Source: JBGPGW01 sp046349515 (lineage in GTDB: Bacteria; Pseudomonadota; Alphaproteobacteria; CADEGL01). From it: DNA of 64,000 nucleotides. Below are positions 28,151 through 36,879 of the stretch, one piece after another. Numbering within the stretch: position 1 is the stretch's first letter; every line of letters starts with the position of its first letter. The translations under genes were made by a program, and so were the position numbers. Under the pieces are notes generated by a model. That model had not been told where the DNA came from, ran no database searches, and saw nothing but the letters and a program-made list of their open reading frames with translations. The stretch spans positions 1 through 64,000 of the forward strand of contig JAXMCE010000011.1 in assembly GCA_046349515.1 (NCBI GenBank), given 5' to 3'.

Positions 28151-28969
28151 ATGGCCTACGAAACGATCCGCTACGCTGTCGATGACCGAGTCGCCGTCCT
28201 CACGCTCAACCGACCGGAACGCATGAACTCCTTCAACCTCAAGCTCCGCGAGGAGGTCGTGGCGGCGTTGAAGTCCGCGAGCGCCGATCCCGAGGTGCGG
28301 GTCGTCGTCATCAAGGGCGCGGGCGGGAAGGCCTTCTCCGCCGGCTACGACATCCAAGAGACGGCGGCCAGCGCCAAGAACCGCTCGCTCAACGAGTGGC
28401 ACGAGATCCTCGGCGAGGAATTCGAGTTCTGCATGAGCCCGTGGCGTTGCACCAAGCCCGTGATCGCAGAGATCGAGGGGCATTGCTTGGCCGGCGGACT
28501 CGAATTCGCCCAGCTCTGCGACGTGCGCTACGCATCCGAGGACTCGCGCTTCGGCGTCGTCGAGACGCGGTTCTCGAACGGCATCCTGAACCTCATCATG
28601 CCGTGGATCCTCGGCGCGCGCTGCCGCGAGCTCATCTTCACGGGCGATACGTTTGACGCGAAGGAAGCGCTGCGCTTGGGCCTCGTCAATCGCGTCTTCC
28701 CCAAGGCCGATCTCGATCGCGAAGTGATGAAGGTGGCCAAGCGCATGAGCCGCGTGGCGCTTGCCTGCCTCACCTGGAACAAGCGCGCGGTCAACCACAG
28801 CTTCGAGACCATGGGCTTCAACGCCGCCATGCAGTACGGCTTCGAGGCCTGCACCATCATGGACGCGACCGAGACGCCGGAATACAAGGCCTTCAACGCG
28901 CTCCGCACGACGCAAGGCCTCGGCGCCGCATTGAAGCACCTGAAAGAGACCTTCGCACCGTACGAGTGA
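28151..28969 (+). CDS. Enoyl-CoA hydratase/isomerase-family protein
   Basis: This 272-aa crotonase-fold protein has the oxyanion hole segments GGKAFSAGYDIQET near residue 60 and EGHCLAGGLEFAQLCDV near residue 115. The second carries Glu and Gly where hydratases and isomerases bind the thioester. A strong ribosome site (CAGGAGGAGAATC) precedes the ATG. The substrate is unknown. It diverges from the Rieske gene at 28066. Confidence 0.9.
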   Translation: MAYETIRYAVDDRVAVLTLNRPERMNSFNLKLREEVVAALKSASADPEVRVVVIKGAGGKAFSAGYDIQETAASAKNRSLNEWHEILGEEFEFCMSPWRCTKPVIAEIEGHCLAGGLEFAQLCDVRYASEDSRFGVVETRFSNGILNLIMPWILGARCRELIFTGDTFDAKEALRLGLVNRVFPKADLDREVMKVAKRMSRVALACLTWNKRAVNHSFETMGFNAAMQYGFEACTIMDATETPEYKAFNALRTTQGLGAALKHLKETFAPYE

Positions 28970-29063
28970 TTCGCGGATAACAATGTCAAGCCTTTCGAGG
29001 CTGGACACGGTGAAAGGGATTCTCCGATGATCGAGAGTCCTTCACCGCCCGAGGGAGGCGCTC

Positions 29064-29993
29064 ATGATACCGTGGGACCCGACGACGCTGCCGAAGCCGA
29101 CGCAGGATCTGGCGCGGCTCAAAGCCGACATGGACCAGTTCGGCTATTGCATGATCGAGGCGGCGTTCCCGCGCACCGTGATGGATGCGATCCGCACGCG
29201 CCTCGCGGAGCAGGCGGCCGCCGAGCGCAAGCACGGCCACCACCGGCGGAGCGAGGTGCAGGACCCGGGCGGCGTCAACCAGTGGGTCGGCCTCCTCATC
29301 AACAAGGGCAAGGTGTTCCAGGGCGTGCTCTTCCATCCGCTCATCGAGGGCGTGGTCGAGCACCTGCTCGGGCCCGAATTCACGCTGAGCGACTTCGCGG
29401 CGCACATCACGCGGCCCGGCAATTCCCTCCTGCCGCTCCACATGGACCAGTGGTGGATGCCCATGCCGGCGATGCCGGGCGAGCCTTATGTGCGCGCCAG
29501 CACCATTTCGCGCGAGAACGTCCGCACCGGCCCGCCCACGCGCTCGACGACGCCGATCAATCCGCCCATGGTGGTCAACGCCATGTGCATGATCTCCGAC
29601 TTCACGGAGGAGAACGGGGCGACGCGCCTCGTGCCGACGAGCCACCTTTCCGGCACGCAACCGGAGCCGAGCCTCCCCCATCCCGTGCCGACCGTGGCGG
29701 CAACGGGACCAGCGGGGAACGTGGTGATCTGGGAGGGGCGCACCTGGCACGCGGCCGGGGCGAATGTCAGTCGAGAGGAACGCTACGGCCTCGTGTCGTA
29801 CTACGCGGCGCCCCAGTCACGCTCGCTCCAGAACTTCACCCTCGCCACCAAGCCCGAAATCCTCGAAGGCGCCTCGCCCGAACTGCTGAGACTCTTGGGC
29901 TTCAAGGTCTGGCACAGCTACGGCCAGACGGGGCTGTCCGGCGGCGAATACGCGAAGCCCGCATCGGAACTGATCGGCGAGCTTAAGCCCTAG
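29064..29993 (+). CDS. PhyH-family dioxygenase 2 (LPLH-x-DQWW subfamily)
   Basis: This 309-aa protein has iron ligands His126 and Asp128 in LPLHMDQWWMP, and a distal His229 in GRTWHAAGANVS. It is the first of three close paralogues (29064, 32525, 33623), which share the start pattern KPTQDLARLK, the HITRPG segment, DFTEENG and SPELLRLLGFKVWHSYGQTG. It is not in a tight operon; the preceding enoyl-CoA hydratase ends 95 bases earlier. Confidence 0.9.
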   Translation: MIPWDPTTLPKPTQDLARLKADMDQFGYCMIEAAFPRTVMDAIRTRLAEQAAAERKHGHHRRSEVQDPGGVNQWVGLLINKGKVFQGVLFHPLIEGVVEHLLGPEFTLSDFAAHITRPGNSLLPLHMDQWWMPMPAMPGEPYVRASTISRENVRTGPPTRSTTPINPPMVVNAMCMISDFTEENGATRLVPTSHLSGTQPEPSLPHPVPTVAATGPAGNVVIWEGRTWHAAGANVSREERYGLVSYYAAPQSRSLQNFTLATKPEILEGASPELLRLLGFKVWHSYGQTGLSGGEYAKPASELIGELKP

Positions 29994-30117
29994 CCTGGGG
30001 ATTGCCCGCGCGCATCGCATCATGTTGGTTCCTCATGATTCGCCACGCTCGGCATGAGAGGTTGGACGACGGCATCCTCGTGCTTCGACAGGCCCCGGAA
30101 CGGGTGCCAGTAGAGAA

Positions 30118-30149
30118 CCCTCATGTTTCGACAGGCTCGACATGAGGCC
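30118..30149. repeat. Hairpin repeat, CCTCATGTTTCGACAGGCTC type
   Basis: The palindrome CCTCATGTTTCGACAGGCTC plus ACATGAGG nearly equals the copy at 33479-33509. A half copy, CTCGTGCTTCGACAGG, precedes it near 30078. It lies in the 188-base gap between a PhyH gene and the Rieske gene at 30182, which holds no other recognisable feature. Confidence 0.6.
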
Positions 30150-30181
30150 AGTCTATGAACGAGACATGACGAGAGGACCCG

Positions 30182-31570
30182 ATGAGACGGACGAACGTGA
30201 TCAAGGAGCCCTACGCTGCGTACCGACGCAAAGACGTCGCGCCGGATTACGAGTTCACGCGCGTCGGCCGCGGCACGCTGGGGGGCGAATATCTCAGGCG
30301 CTTTTGGCAACCGTTCGCGTTCGCCTCCGAGTTGACGGATGTTCCACTCGCGGTTCGGCTGCTGGGCGAAGACCTGGTCGCGTTTCGCGATGGCCAGGGC
30401 AACTATGGTTTGCTCGAGCGTCGCTGCAGCCACCGTGGCGCCTCTCTCGAGTATGGGAAGATTGTCGATCGAGGCATTCGGTGCTGCTATCACGGATGGC
30501 AGTTCGACGTTGACGGTCGAATCCTCGATATTCCCGGACATTCTTCGGCAGTGACGAAGCGGTTATGTCACGGAGCGTATCCGGTAAGGAACTACCGAGG
30601 GCTTTTGTTCGCTTATATGGGCCCTCCGGATCGAAGACCCGACTTTCCCCTCTACGACGTGACCGAACGCGAGCCCGGATGTCAGACTGGGCGCAAAACC
30701 TTGGCGCCGTGCAACTGGATTCAGATCCGTGAGAATGAAACGGATCCGATGCACCTTTCACAGTTGCATTGCGGGCTGTTTGGCATCCAATTCACCGAAG
30801 TCTTCGGGAAGATCCCCACCAACTTGGAGTGGTATGAGACCCGCCTCGGCGTCATGTACGCGGGCACGTTCAGGTGGAAGGATTATATTTACCTTCGCAC
30901 GAACGACCTTGTTCTTCCCAACATGACCAGAGTCGCCGGCGTCGAGGACGCGGAAGGCGAAACCCTTCTGGACGCACGCGGAGGGGCAACCAATTGGGTC
31001 GTCCCGATCGATGATACGAACAGCATGACCATCGGCTGGTACGACAAGGAACCGCATATCGAGATTCCCGGAATTGATGCCTATATGGATCGGCAGCGCC
31101 GTGGCGGGGCGAAGCCGATGAATCCTGCGGGAAACATGGACACCCAGACCGGAAATCGGAGTTACGCCGAGCGTCAACGCGCCCCGGGCGATTGGGATGC
31201 GTTCGTCTCGCAAGGACCGACGACCATCCATGGCCGCGAGCACCTCGTGGCGAGCGACCGGGGTGTCACGATCTTTCGAAAAATGCTGAAGGCCGGCATG
31301 AAAGCGGTGGCGGCCGGAAACGACCCTCAGAATGCGGTCCGCGCGAATTCGCAGCGCGTGCTTCAAACCCATTCGCGAAACACCGTTCTCAGGATTCCAC
31401 CGACGTCGGACGAGAAAAAAGACCGAGCCGGCTGCACGCGGGTCGGCAGGTGGTTATCGGACGTGCTGCTGAGCAACGATCGTCCCGATGGGCCGCATGG
31501 GGTTGCGTCAGCCGAGGCGCTCGATGCCGTGCGAACGCGGGCCGTTCAACTGTATCGGAACGGCGCCTAG
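30182..31570 (+). CDS. Rieske non-heme iron oxygenase, phthalate 4,5-dioxygenase/VanA-like, Asp-bridge
   Basis: This 462-aa protein has Rieske ligands Cys82, His84, Cys101 and His104 (CSHRG and CCYHGWQF) and iron ligands His191 and His196 in DPMHLSQLH, with the bridging Asp188 kept. In that it differs from the three other Rieske proteins of the window. It resembles large oxygenases of aromatic or aryl-ether demethylation. The gene is visibly less GC-rich than its neighbours (for example TTTGCTCGAG and GTTATGTCAC stretches), so it may be a later arrival. The start is supported by AGAGGACCCG. Confidence 0.88.
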   Translation: MRRTNVIKEPYAAYRRKDVAPDYEFTRVGRGTLGGEYLRRFWQPFAFASELTDVPLAVRLLGEDLVAFRDGQGNYGLLERRCSHRGASLEYGKIVDRGIRCCYHGWQFDVDGRILDIPGHSSAVTKRLCHGAYPVRNYRGLLFAYMGPPDRRPDFPLYDVTEREPGCQTGRKTLAPCNWIQIRENETDPMHLSQLHCGLFGIQFTEVFGKIPTNLEWYETRLGVMYAGTFRWKDYIYLRTNDLVLPNMTRVAGVEDAEGETLLDARGGATNWVVPIDDTNSMTIGWYDKEPHIEIPGIDAYMDRQRRGGAKPMNPAGNMDTQTGNRSYAERQRAPGDWDAFVSQGPTTIHGREHLVASDRGVTIFRKMLKAGMKAVAAGNDPQNAVRANSQRVLQTHSRNTVLRIPPTSDEKKDRAGCTRVGRWLSDVLLSNDRPDGPHGVASAEALDAVRTRAVQLYRNGA

Positions 31571-31728
31571 ATGAACCCATTCGCGCGAATTTGGCGGCGG
31601 ACACCTCGGAGTCCCGCGCGCCGATGATAGAAAATGTCAATCGGCGCGGCATTGAAGCACGAAAAAACCACATTTCTGCCCGGTGGGCCGGTTAGGAAGA
31701 GCATTCGGACCGGGAGGGAGACACACGG

Positions 31729-32469
31729 ATGTTCACGCTGAAACGGCTCCGCCGATTCTTTCCCCTCGCGCTCCTCCTCTTGGTCGCGTTGCCCCATCGC
31801 GCCCACGCCGATCCCGAGAACAATCTCAAGAACTGCAATGATCCCGATCCCAAGATCCGCATCATCGGCTGCTCCAACCTCATCAATGATCCGAACGAAA
31901 CAGCCGATATGCGCGCAAAGGCCCTCGACCATCGGGGAGTGGCCTTTCTCGCCGAAGGCGATACCACCCGCGCCATCGCAGACTTCACCGAAGCCATGAA
32001 GGTCGACCCGAAAAACGCAAGCCCTGCCTATAATCGTGGCTATACCTACATGACTCTCGGCGACAACGAGCATGCCGCCGAGGATTATTCGAAGGCGATC
32101 AGCATCGATCCCAAATATGCCAAGGCGTATTTCAACCTCTCGATCGTTCATCACAAGCTGGGTAAGGACAAACTCGCCATCGACGACCTCACCCAATTCA
32201 TCGCGCTCGTGCCCGGCGATGTGGATGCCTATCGTCACCGCGGCACGCTTTTCCTCCTGGACAACCAGTACGAGCGCGCCATCGCCGACCTTTCCGAGGT
32301 GCTTCGCCGAACGAAGCGTGACGCCTATGTCTATTTCGTTCGTGGTGAGGCCTATCAACGGCTGGGCGACAAAGACCGCGCCATCGCCGATTACCGGGCC
32401 GCCCTTCGCATCGATCCGAACCTCAAGCCGGCCGCAGAGGGCCTCAGGGACCTCGGCGCCACGCCCTAG
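31729..32469 (+). CDS. Exported TPR-repeat protein
   Basis: This 246-aa protein has a signal peptide (positively charged start, then FPLALLLLVALPHRAHA) followed by about five TPR units, such as ASPAYNRGYTYMTLGDNEHA, KAYFNLSIVHHKLGKDKLA and AYVYFVRGEAYQRLGDKDRA. A cysteine pair lies in the segment LKNCNDPDPKIRIIGCSN. It is probably periplasmic and a protein-interaction module. Function is unknown. Confidence 0.87.
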   Translation: MFTLKRLRRFFPLALLLLVALPHRAHADPENNLKNCNDPDPKIRIIGCSNLINDPNETADMRAKALDHRGVAFLAEGDTTRAIADFTEAMKVDPKNASPAYNRGYTYMTLGDNEHAAEDYSKAISIDPKYAKAYFNLSIVHHKLGKDKLAIDDLTQFIALVPGDVDAYRHRGTLFLLDNQYERAIADLSEVLRRTKRDAYVYFVRGEAYQRLGDKDRAIADYRAALRIDPNLKPAAEGLRDLGATP

Positions 32470-32524
32470 CCTTCGCAAAGGCGCGCGGGCGACGTAAGCT
32501 CGGTGCACCGAGACGGAGGCGCCC

Positions 32525-33454
32525 ATGACCCCCTGGGACCCGAAGACGCTGCCGAAACCCACGCGCGATCTCGCGCGGCTCAAAAGCGACATCAGCGCCT
32601 ATGGCTACTGCCTCATCGCCGAGGCCTATGCCCCGGCTCAAATCGAGGCCTTCCGCGCGCGCCTCGCGGAACAGGCCGAGGCCGAGCGCAAACAAGGCTA
32701 CCACCGCCGCAGCCTCGTCCAGGACCCGGCCGGGATCAACCAGTGGATCAACATGCTCATCAACAAGGGCACGGTGTTCCGCCAGGTTCTCCACCATCCG
32801 CTCATCACCGGAGTCCTCGACCACGTGCTCGGGCGCGACCATGTGCTGAGCGAGATCTCCTCCCACATCACGCGGCCGGGGGCGGCGCTCCTCCCGCTCC
32901 ACATCGACCAGTGGTGGATGCCAGCTCCCGCCATGCCCGATGACGACTACGTCCGCCCGGCCGACATCTCGCGCACCAACATCCGCATGGGCAAGCTCGA
33001 GAAGTCGAAGACACCCATCAACCCGCCCATGTGCGTGAACGCCATGTGCATGGTCAGCGACTTCACGGAGGAGAATGGCGGCACGCGCTTGGTCCCGACG
33101 AGCCACTTGACGGGTCTCCAGCCCGACCAGGCGGTACCCCACAGCGTGCCGAGCGTCGCGGCGACGGGCCCCGCCGGCACCGTCGTCATCTGGGAGGGGC
33201 GCACCTGGCACGCGGCCGGCGCCAATGTGAGCAATGGCGACCGCTTCGGCCTCGTCTCCCTCTACGCGGCACCGCAGGCGCGCACGCTCCAGAACTTCAC
33301 CCTCGGCACCAAGGCCGAGGTGCTCGAAGACGCCTCGCCCGAGTTGCTCAAGCTCCTCGGCTTCAAGGTCTGGCACAGCTACGGCCAGACGGGTGTCATG
33401 GGCTCGGACTACGCGCGGCCGGCGGCGGAATTGATCGGGGAGCTGAAGCCTTAG
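32525..33454 (+). CDS. PhyH-family dioxygenase 3 (LPLH-x-DQWW subfamily)
   Basis: This 309-aa protein is collinear with the one at 29064 over its full length, with His126 and Asp128 in LPLHIDQWWMP and His229 in GRTWHAAGANVS. The start is clear (GAGACGGAGGCGCCC before ATG). It is probably a duplicate with the same or a related small-molecule substrate; the TPR gene ends 55 bases upstream. Confidence 0.9.
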   Translation: MTPWDPKTLPKPTRDLARLKSDISAYGYCLIAEAYAPAQIEAFRARLAEQAEAERKQGYHRRSLVQDPAGINQWINMLINKGTVFRQVLHHPLITGVLDHVLGRDHVLSEISSHITRPGAALLPLHIDQWWMPAPAMPDDDYVRPADISRTNIRMGKLEKSKTPINPPMCVNAMCMVSDFTEENGGTRLVPTSHLTGLQPDQAVPHSVPSVAATGPAGTVVIWEGRTWHAAGANVSNGDRFGLVSLYAAPQARTLQNFTLGTKAEVLEDASPELLKLLGFKVWHSYGQTGVMGSDYARPAAELIGELKP

Positions 33455-33478
33455 AATCACCAAGTCCGCCCGTCTCGG

Positions 33479-33509
33479 CCCTCATGTTTCGACAGGCTCA
33501 ACATGAGGG
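33479..33509. repeat. Hairpin repeat copy A
   Basis: The arms CCCTCATGTT and ACATGAGGG enclose TCGACAGGCTCA. The copy nearly matches 30118-30149 and lies between PhyH paralogues. Confidence 0.7.
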
Positions 33510-33522
33510 TCATACTTATCAA

Positions 33523-33555
33523 GTCCTCATCCTGAGCCTGTCGAAGGATGAGGAC
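33523..33555. repeat. Hairpin repeat copy B
   Basis: A perfect 10-bp stem GTCCTCATCC / GGATGAGGAC encloses TGAGCCTGTCGAA. It is the opposite orientation of copy A, so the two form a paired repeat 14 bases apart. Confidence 0.75.
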
Positions 33556-33622
33556 AGGCTCGTGTTTCGGCGCCGGCGGGACTAGGCTCTCCGATCTCGT
33601 CACCAACGCATGGAGGCGCGGG

Positions 33623-34555
33623 ATGACGCAATGGGACACGACGGCGCTACCGAAACCGACGCAGGACTTGGCGCGCCTCAGATCCGACCTCGACACCTTC
33701 GGCTACTGCTTCATCGCATCCGCCTTCAGCAAGGCGCAGGTCAGGGCGTTGAAGGAGCGACTGGCCGAGCAGGCGGAGGCCGAACGCAAGCACGGCTACA
33801 ATCGCTTGAACACGGTCGTGCAGGATGCGGCCGGGATGAATCAGTGGGTCAATCTTCTCGTCAACAAAGGGTCCGTCTTCATCGACGCCGTGTTCCAGCC
33901 GCACATCAACGCGGTCGTCGCGCACCTTCTCGGGACGGAGTATCTCTTGAGCGAGATCTCCGCCCACATCACGCGGCCGGGGAATGCGCTCCTGCCGCTC
34001 CACACCGACCAGTGGTGGATGCCGGAGCCCGTCCTGCCGGGCGAGCGCTACCAGCGCTGCGGCGACATGACGCGGGACAATGTGCGCACGGGCGCGCCGG
34101 TCGCGGCGAAGACGCCCATCGTCCCCCCTCTCTGCGTCAACGCCATGACGATGGTGACCGACTTCACCGAGGAGAACGGGGCGACCCGCATCGTGCCGGG
34201 AAGCCACCTCACGGGTACCCAGCCGGATCCGAGCGTGCCGCACCGGATTCCTTCGGTCGCCGGCACGGGTGAGGCCGGCACCGTCCTCGTCTGGGAGGGA
34301 CGCACCTGGCATTCGGCCGGCGCCAACACATCGAACGGCGACCGCTACGGCATGACCTCGCTCTGGAGCGGGCCGCAGATGCGCACTCTCCAGAACTTCA
34401 CGCTCGCGACGCGGCCCGAGGTGCTGAAAGACGCCTCGCCCGAGTTGCTCAAGCTCCTCGGGTTCAAAGTGTGGTTCGGCTACGGCCAGACCGACATGGT
34501 GGGCATGGACTACGCGCGGCCGGCAGCCGAGATGATCGGCGCGCTGAAGCCTTAG
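33623..34555 (+). CDS. PhyH-family dioxygenase 4 (LPLH-x-DQWW subfamily)
   Basis: This 310-aa protein is the third paralogue, with His127 and Asp129 in LPLHTDQWWMP and a distal His in GRTWHSAGANTS. One residue is inserted relative to the others near residue 65 (NTVVQDAAG). GGAGGCGCGGG precedes the ATG. It diverges more from the other two, so it may have a distinct substrate. Confidence 0.9.
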   Translation: MTQWDTTALPKPTQDLARLRSDLDTFGYCFIASAFSKAQVRALKERLAEQAEAERKHGYNRLNTVVQDAAGMNQWVNLLVNKGSVFIDAVFQPHINAVVAHLLGTEYLLSEISAHITRPGNALLPLHTDQWWMPEPVLPGERYQRCGDMTRDNVRTGAPVAAKTPIVPPLCVNAMTMVTDFTEENGATRIVPGSHLTGTQPDPSVPHRIPSVAGTGEAGTVLVWEGRTWHSAGANTSNGDRYGMTSLWSGPQMRTLQNFTLATRPEVLKDASPELLKLLGFKVWFGYGQTDMVGMDYARPAAEMIGALKP

Positions 34556-34649
34556 ACGATCGGCGCTTCTTCGGACGACGCCGTCACACTTGGCCGACTC
34601 GCCTTTCACGGTGTGCGCGCCGTTAAAAACAGAGGAGAATGGCCGAGCG

Positions 34650-35081
34650 ATGCGCATCGAAGGCCAGTGCCACTGCGGCAACATCCGCTACGCGCTCGAA
34701 TGGCCCGGCAAGGGCGAGCGCATTCCCGTCCGCGCCTGCGGCTGCACCTTCTGCATGAAGCACGGCGGCGTGTGGACCTCGAACCGGGAGGCGAGCCTGG
34801 CCGTCACGATCGGAGACGCGGTGCCCCACGCCCCCTATCGCTTCGGCACAGGCACGGCCGCGTTCCACGTTTGCGCCCGGTGCGGCGCCGTTCCCGTCGT
34901 CACGAGCGAGATCGAGGGAAAGGTCTACGCGGTCGTCAACGTGAACACCTTCGAGGGCGTCGATCCGTCGTCCTTCGACCGCGCACCGGCGAATTTCGAC
35001 GGCGAGACCACGGACAACCGCCTCGACCGCCGCAAGCAAAATTGGATTCCCGATGTGCGTATGGCGATTCGTGACCGCTGA
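34650..35081 (+). CDS. GFA/CENP-V-fold zinc protein 1
   Basis: This 143-aa protein has the zinc cysteine pattern of the GFA (glutathione-dependent formaldehyde-activating) family: QCHCGN, CGCTFCMKHGG and HVCARCG. Family members bind zinc and sometimes glutathione-formaldehyde adducts, but most have no proven reaction. It lies 36 bases before the DUF1772 gene and is likely co-transcribed with it. Confidence 0.87.
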   Translation: MRIEGQCHCGNIRYALEWPGKGERIPVRACGCTFCMKHGGVWTSNREASLAVTIGDAVPHAPYRFGTGTAAFHVCARCGAVPVVTSEIEGKVYAVVNVNTFEGVDPSSFDRAPANFDGETTDNRLDRRKQNWIPDVRMAIRDR

Positions 35082-35116
35082 AGCGGCAGCGCGCATGCCC
35101 CACCGGAGCCCGCGCC

Positions 35117-35614
35117 ATGGGTGACATGCTGATCGTCACCCTCACCCTTCTTGCGGCGCTCGGCTCGGGCCTCGTCGGCGGCGTGTTCTTCGGCTTCTCC
35201 ACCTTCGTGATGAAGGCGCTCGCCCGGCTCGAACCCGGCCACGGCCTGCTCGCCATGCAATCGATCAACCGCGCGGTGCTGAACCCCTGGTTCCTCGGCG
35301 CGTTCCTCGGAACCGGCGCCCTCGCGCTCGCCGCGACGACCGCCTGGCTCTACCGCTGGCCGACCAACGGGGCGGCCGCGGCCGTCGTGGGCTGCGGCTG
35401 CTACGTCGTCGGCACCGTCATGGTCACGACCCGAGGGAACGTGCCGAAGAACATGGCCATCGCCTCGCTCTCGCCCGAGGACCCCGACAGCGCGCGGCTG
35501 TGGGCCGACTATGTCCGGCGTTGGACCGCCTTGAACCATGTGCGCGCGGCTTCGGCGCTCGTCGCATCCGCGGCCTACATGCTCGCCCTCGTCCACTGGC
35601 CGCCCCTGTCCTAG
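35117..35614 (+). CDS. DUF1772 (anthrone oxygenase-like) membrane protein
   Basis: This 165-aa protein has about four transmembrane helices and the conserved family features of DUF1772: a GVFFGFSTFVMKAL stretch, NPWFLGAFLGT and a late WTALNHVRAASA. Some fungal relatives are anthrone oxygenases or membrane-bound cofactor-free enzymes; the bacterial role is unknown. It is flanked by two GFA-family genes on the same strand. Confidence 0.85.
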   Translation: MGDMLIVTLTLLAALGSGLVGGVFFGFSTFVMKALARLEPGHGLLAMQSINRAVLNPWFLGAFLGTGALALAATTAWLYRWPTNGAAAAVVGCGCYVVGTVMVTTRGNVPKNMAIASLSPEDPDSARLWADYVRRWTALNHVRAASALVASAAYMLALVHWPPLS

Positions 35615-35660
35615 ACTTGTCGGCCGAACACCACGCCATGCCCAAGGGAGCCGATCGACC

Positions 35661-36152
35661 ATGAGCGCGTTCAAATCCCTCGACGGCGGCTGCACCTGCC
35701 GCTCCGTGCGCTACCGGATGACAGCCGCGCCCCTCTTCGTCCATTGCTGCCATTGCCGCTGGTGCCAGCGCGAGACGGGTGCGTCCTTCGCGTTGAACGC
35801 CATGGTCGAGGCCGAGCGGGTCGAGCTCATCGCGGGCGAGGTCGAGGTGATCCTCACGCCGTCGGCGAGTGGCAAGGGCCAGAAGATCGCGCGCTGCCCC
35901 AAATGCCGCGTCGCGGTGTGGAGCAACTATGCGGGCTCGGGCGACGCCATCCGATTCGTGCGCGTGGGCACGTTGGACGAACCCGATCGCCTCCCGCCCG
36001 ACATCCACATCTACACGGACTCGAAGCAGCCCTGGGTCGTGATCCCGCCGGGCGCCCGCGCGATGGCCGAGTTCTACGATCCCAAGACGACCTGGCCGCA
36101 AGAGTCCCTCGCGCGCTTCAAGGCCGCACGGGCGAAATCGAAGCCCGCCTAA
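35661..36152 (+). CDS. GFA/CENP-V-fold zinc protein 2
   Basis: This 163-aa protein has zinc-binding cysteines in GGCTCRSVRY, CCHCRWCQRETG and ARCPKCRVAVW, the GFA pattern. Two GFA genes flanking a DUF1772 gene suggest one local unit, but the reaction is not known. Confidence 0.87.
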   Translation: MSAFKSLDGGCTCRSVRYRMTAAPLFVHCCHCRWCQRETGASFALNAMVEAERVELIAGEVEVILTPSASGKGQKIARCPKCRVAVWSNYAGSGDAIRFVRVGTLDEPDRLPPDIHIYTDSKQPWVVIPPGARAMAEFYDPKTTWPQESLARFKAARAKSKPA

Positions 36153-36174
36153 GCCAGTCGCGCGAGACCGGCCC

Positions 36175-36879
36175 CTACTCCGGCGCGATCGAGAGGACCA
36201 GCCGCGCCTGGCGAACGCAGCCGCGCTCGGCCATCCAGGCGGCTTGGCGCGCATCCGTCCCGAGCACGTTCGGCACCACATGGATGATGAGACGCCTCTC
36301 CTCGCCCTCCGCGCCCAACCGGACGAGGTAGGATGTGCCATCGGCGAGGTCGATCTCGGCCGGCCAGGGCAAGGTCGCGGCCTTCGCGGGCCAGGTGAGG
36401 AGCGCCGCGTCTTTCGCCCCGCCGATGACGAGGCTCTCTTGCCGGGACGAATCCGCGCGCCAGAGAAGCGGCAGCGTTCCCTCCCGCACGCATTGGTCGC
36501 CCGCGCGCGCGATGTCGATCTCCCACGCATCGCGGCTCCGCCGCGGCGCGCGGATCGCGCCGAGCTCCGCCCCGCCGCGCTTTCCCGTCGAGACGAGGCT
36601 CGCCAAGGCATCGAGGAGCGAGCGGTCGGCGGGTCCCGATTCGCCCGCGAGCGGTCCCTTGTAGGGACCGGTCCGGGGAATCGTGCGCCCCGAGCCGGTC
36701 ACGATCGTGACCCGGCGCCCGGCGGCGATCTCGACCGATGTCTCGCCGTCCACGATGGCGCCCACGGCAAGGCCCGGCTCGTCGGAGGCGATGACCACGA
36801 CCTCACCCGCCGCCGCGACACGAATCGGCGTGGGGAGAACGAGCAGAGCCAATGCCAGCGTCGCGAGCACGCGAATCAT
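36175..36879 (-). CDS. Exported hypothetical protein, FecR-like N-terminal part
   Basis: This 234-aa protein has a signal peptide (MIRVLATLALALLVLP then ending near AAAGEVV). The next 60 residues resemble a FecR-like beta domain (VGAIVDGETSVEIAAGRRVTIVT). The rest is not recognised. It overlaps the start of its upstream cyclase neighbour by four bases (shared ATGA), so it is translated with the CHASE2 cyclase and probably acts as a periplasmic partner. Confidence 0.78.
   Translation of the reverse strand: MIRVLATLALALLVLPTPIRVAAAGEVVVIASDEPGLAVGAIVDGETSVEIAAGRRVTIVTGSGRTIPRTGPYKGPLAGESGPADRSLLDALASLVSTGKRGGAELGAIRAPRRSRDAWEIDIARAGDQCVREGTLPLLWRADSSRQESLVIGGAKDAALLTWPAKAATLPWPAEIDLADGTSYLVRLGAEGEERRLIIHVVPNVLGTDARQAAWMAERGCVRQARLVLSIAPE

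Noticed and set aside
31624..31695. 23-aa ORF before the TPR gene at 31729
   Set aside because: No ribosome site, very short and not like any known peptide.
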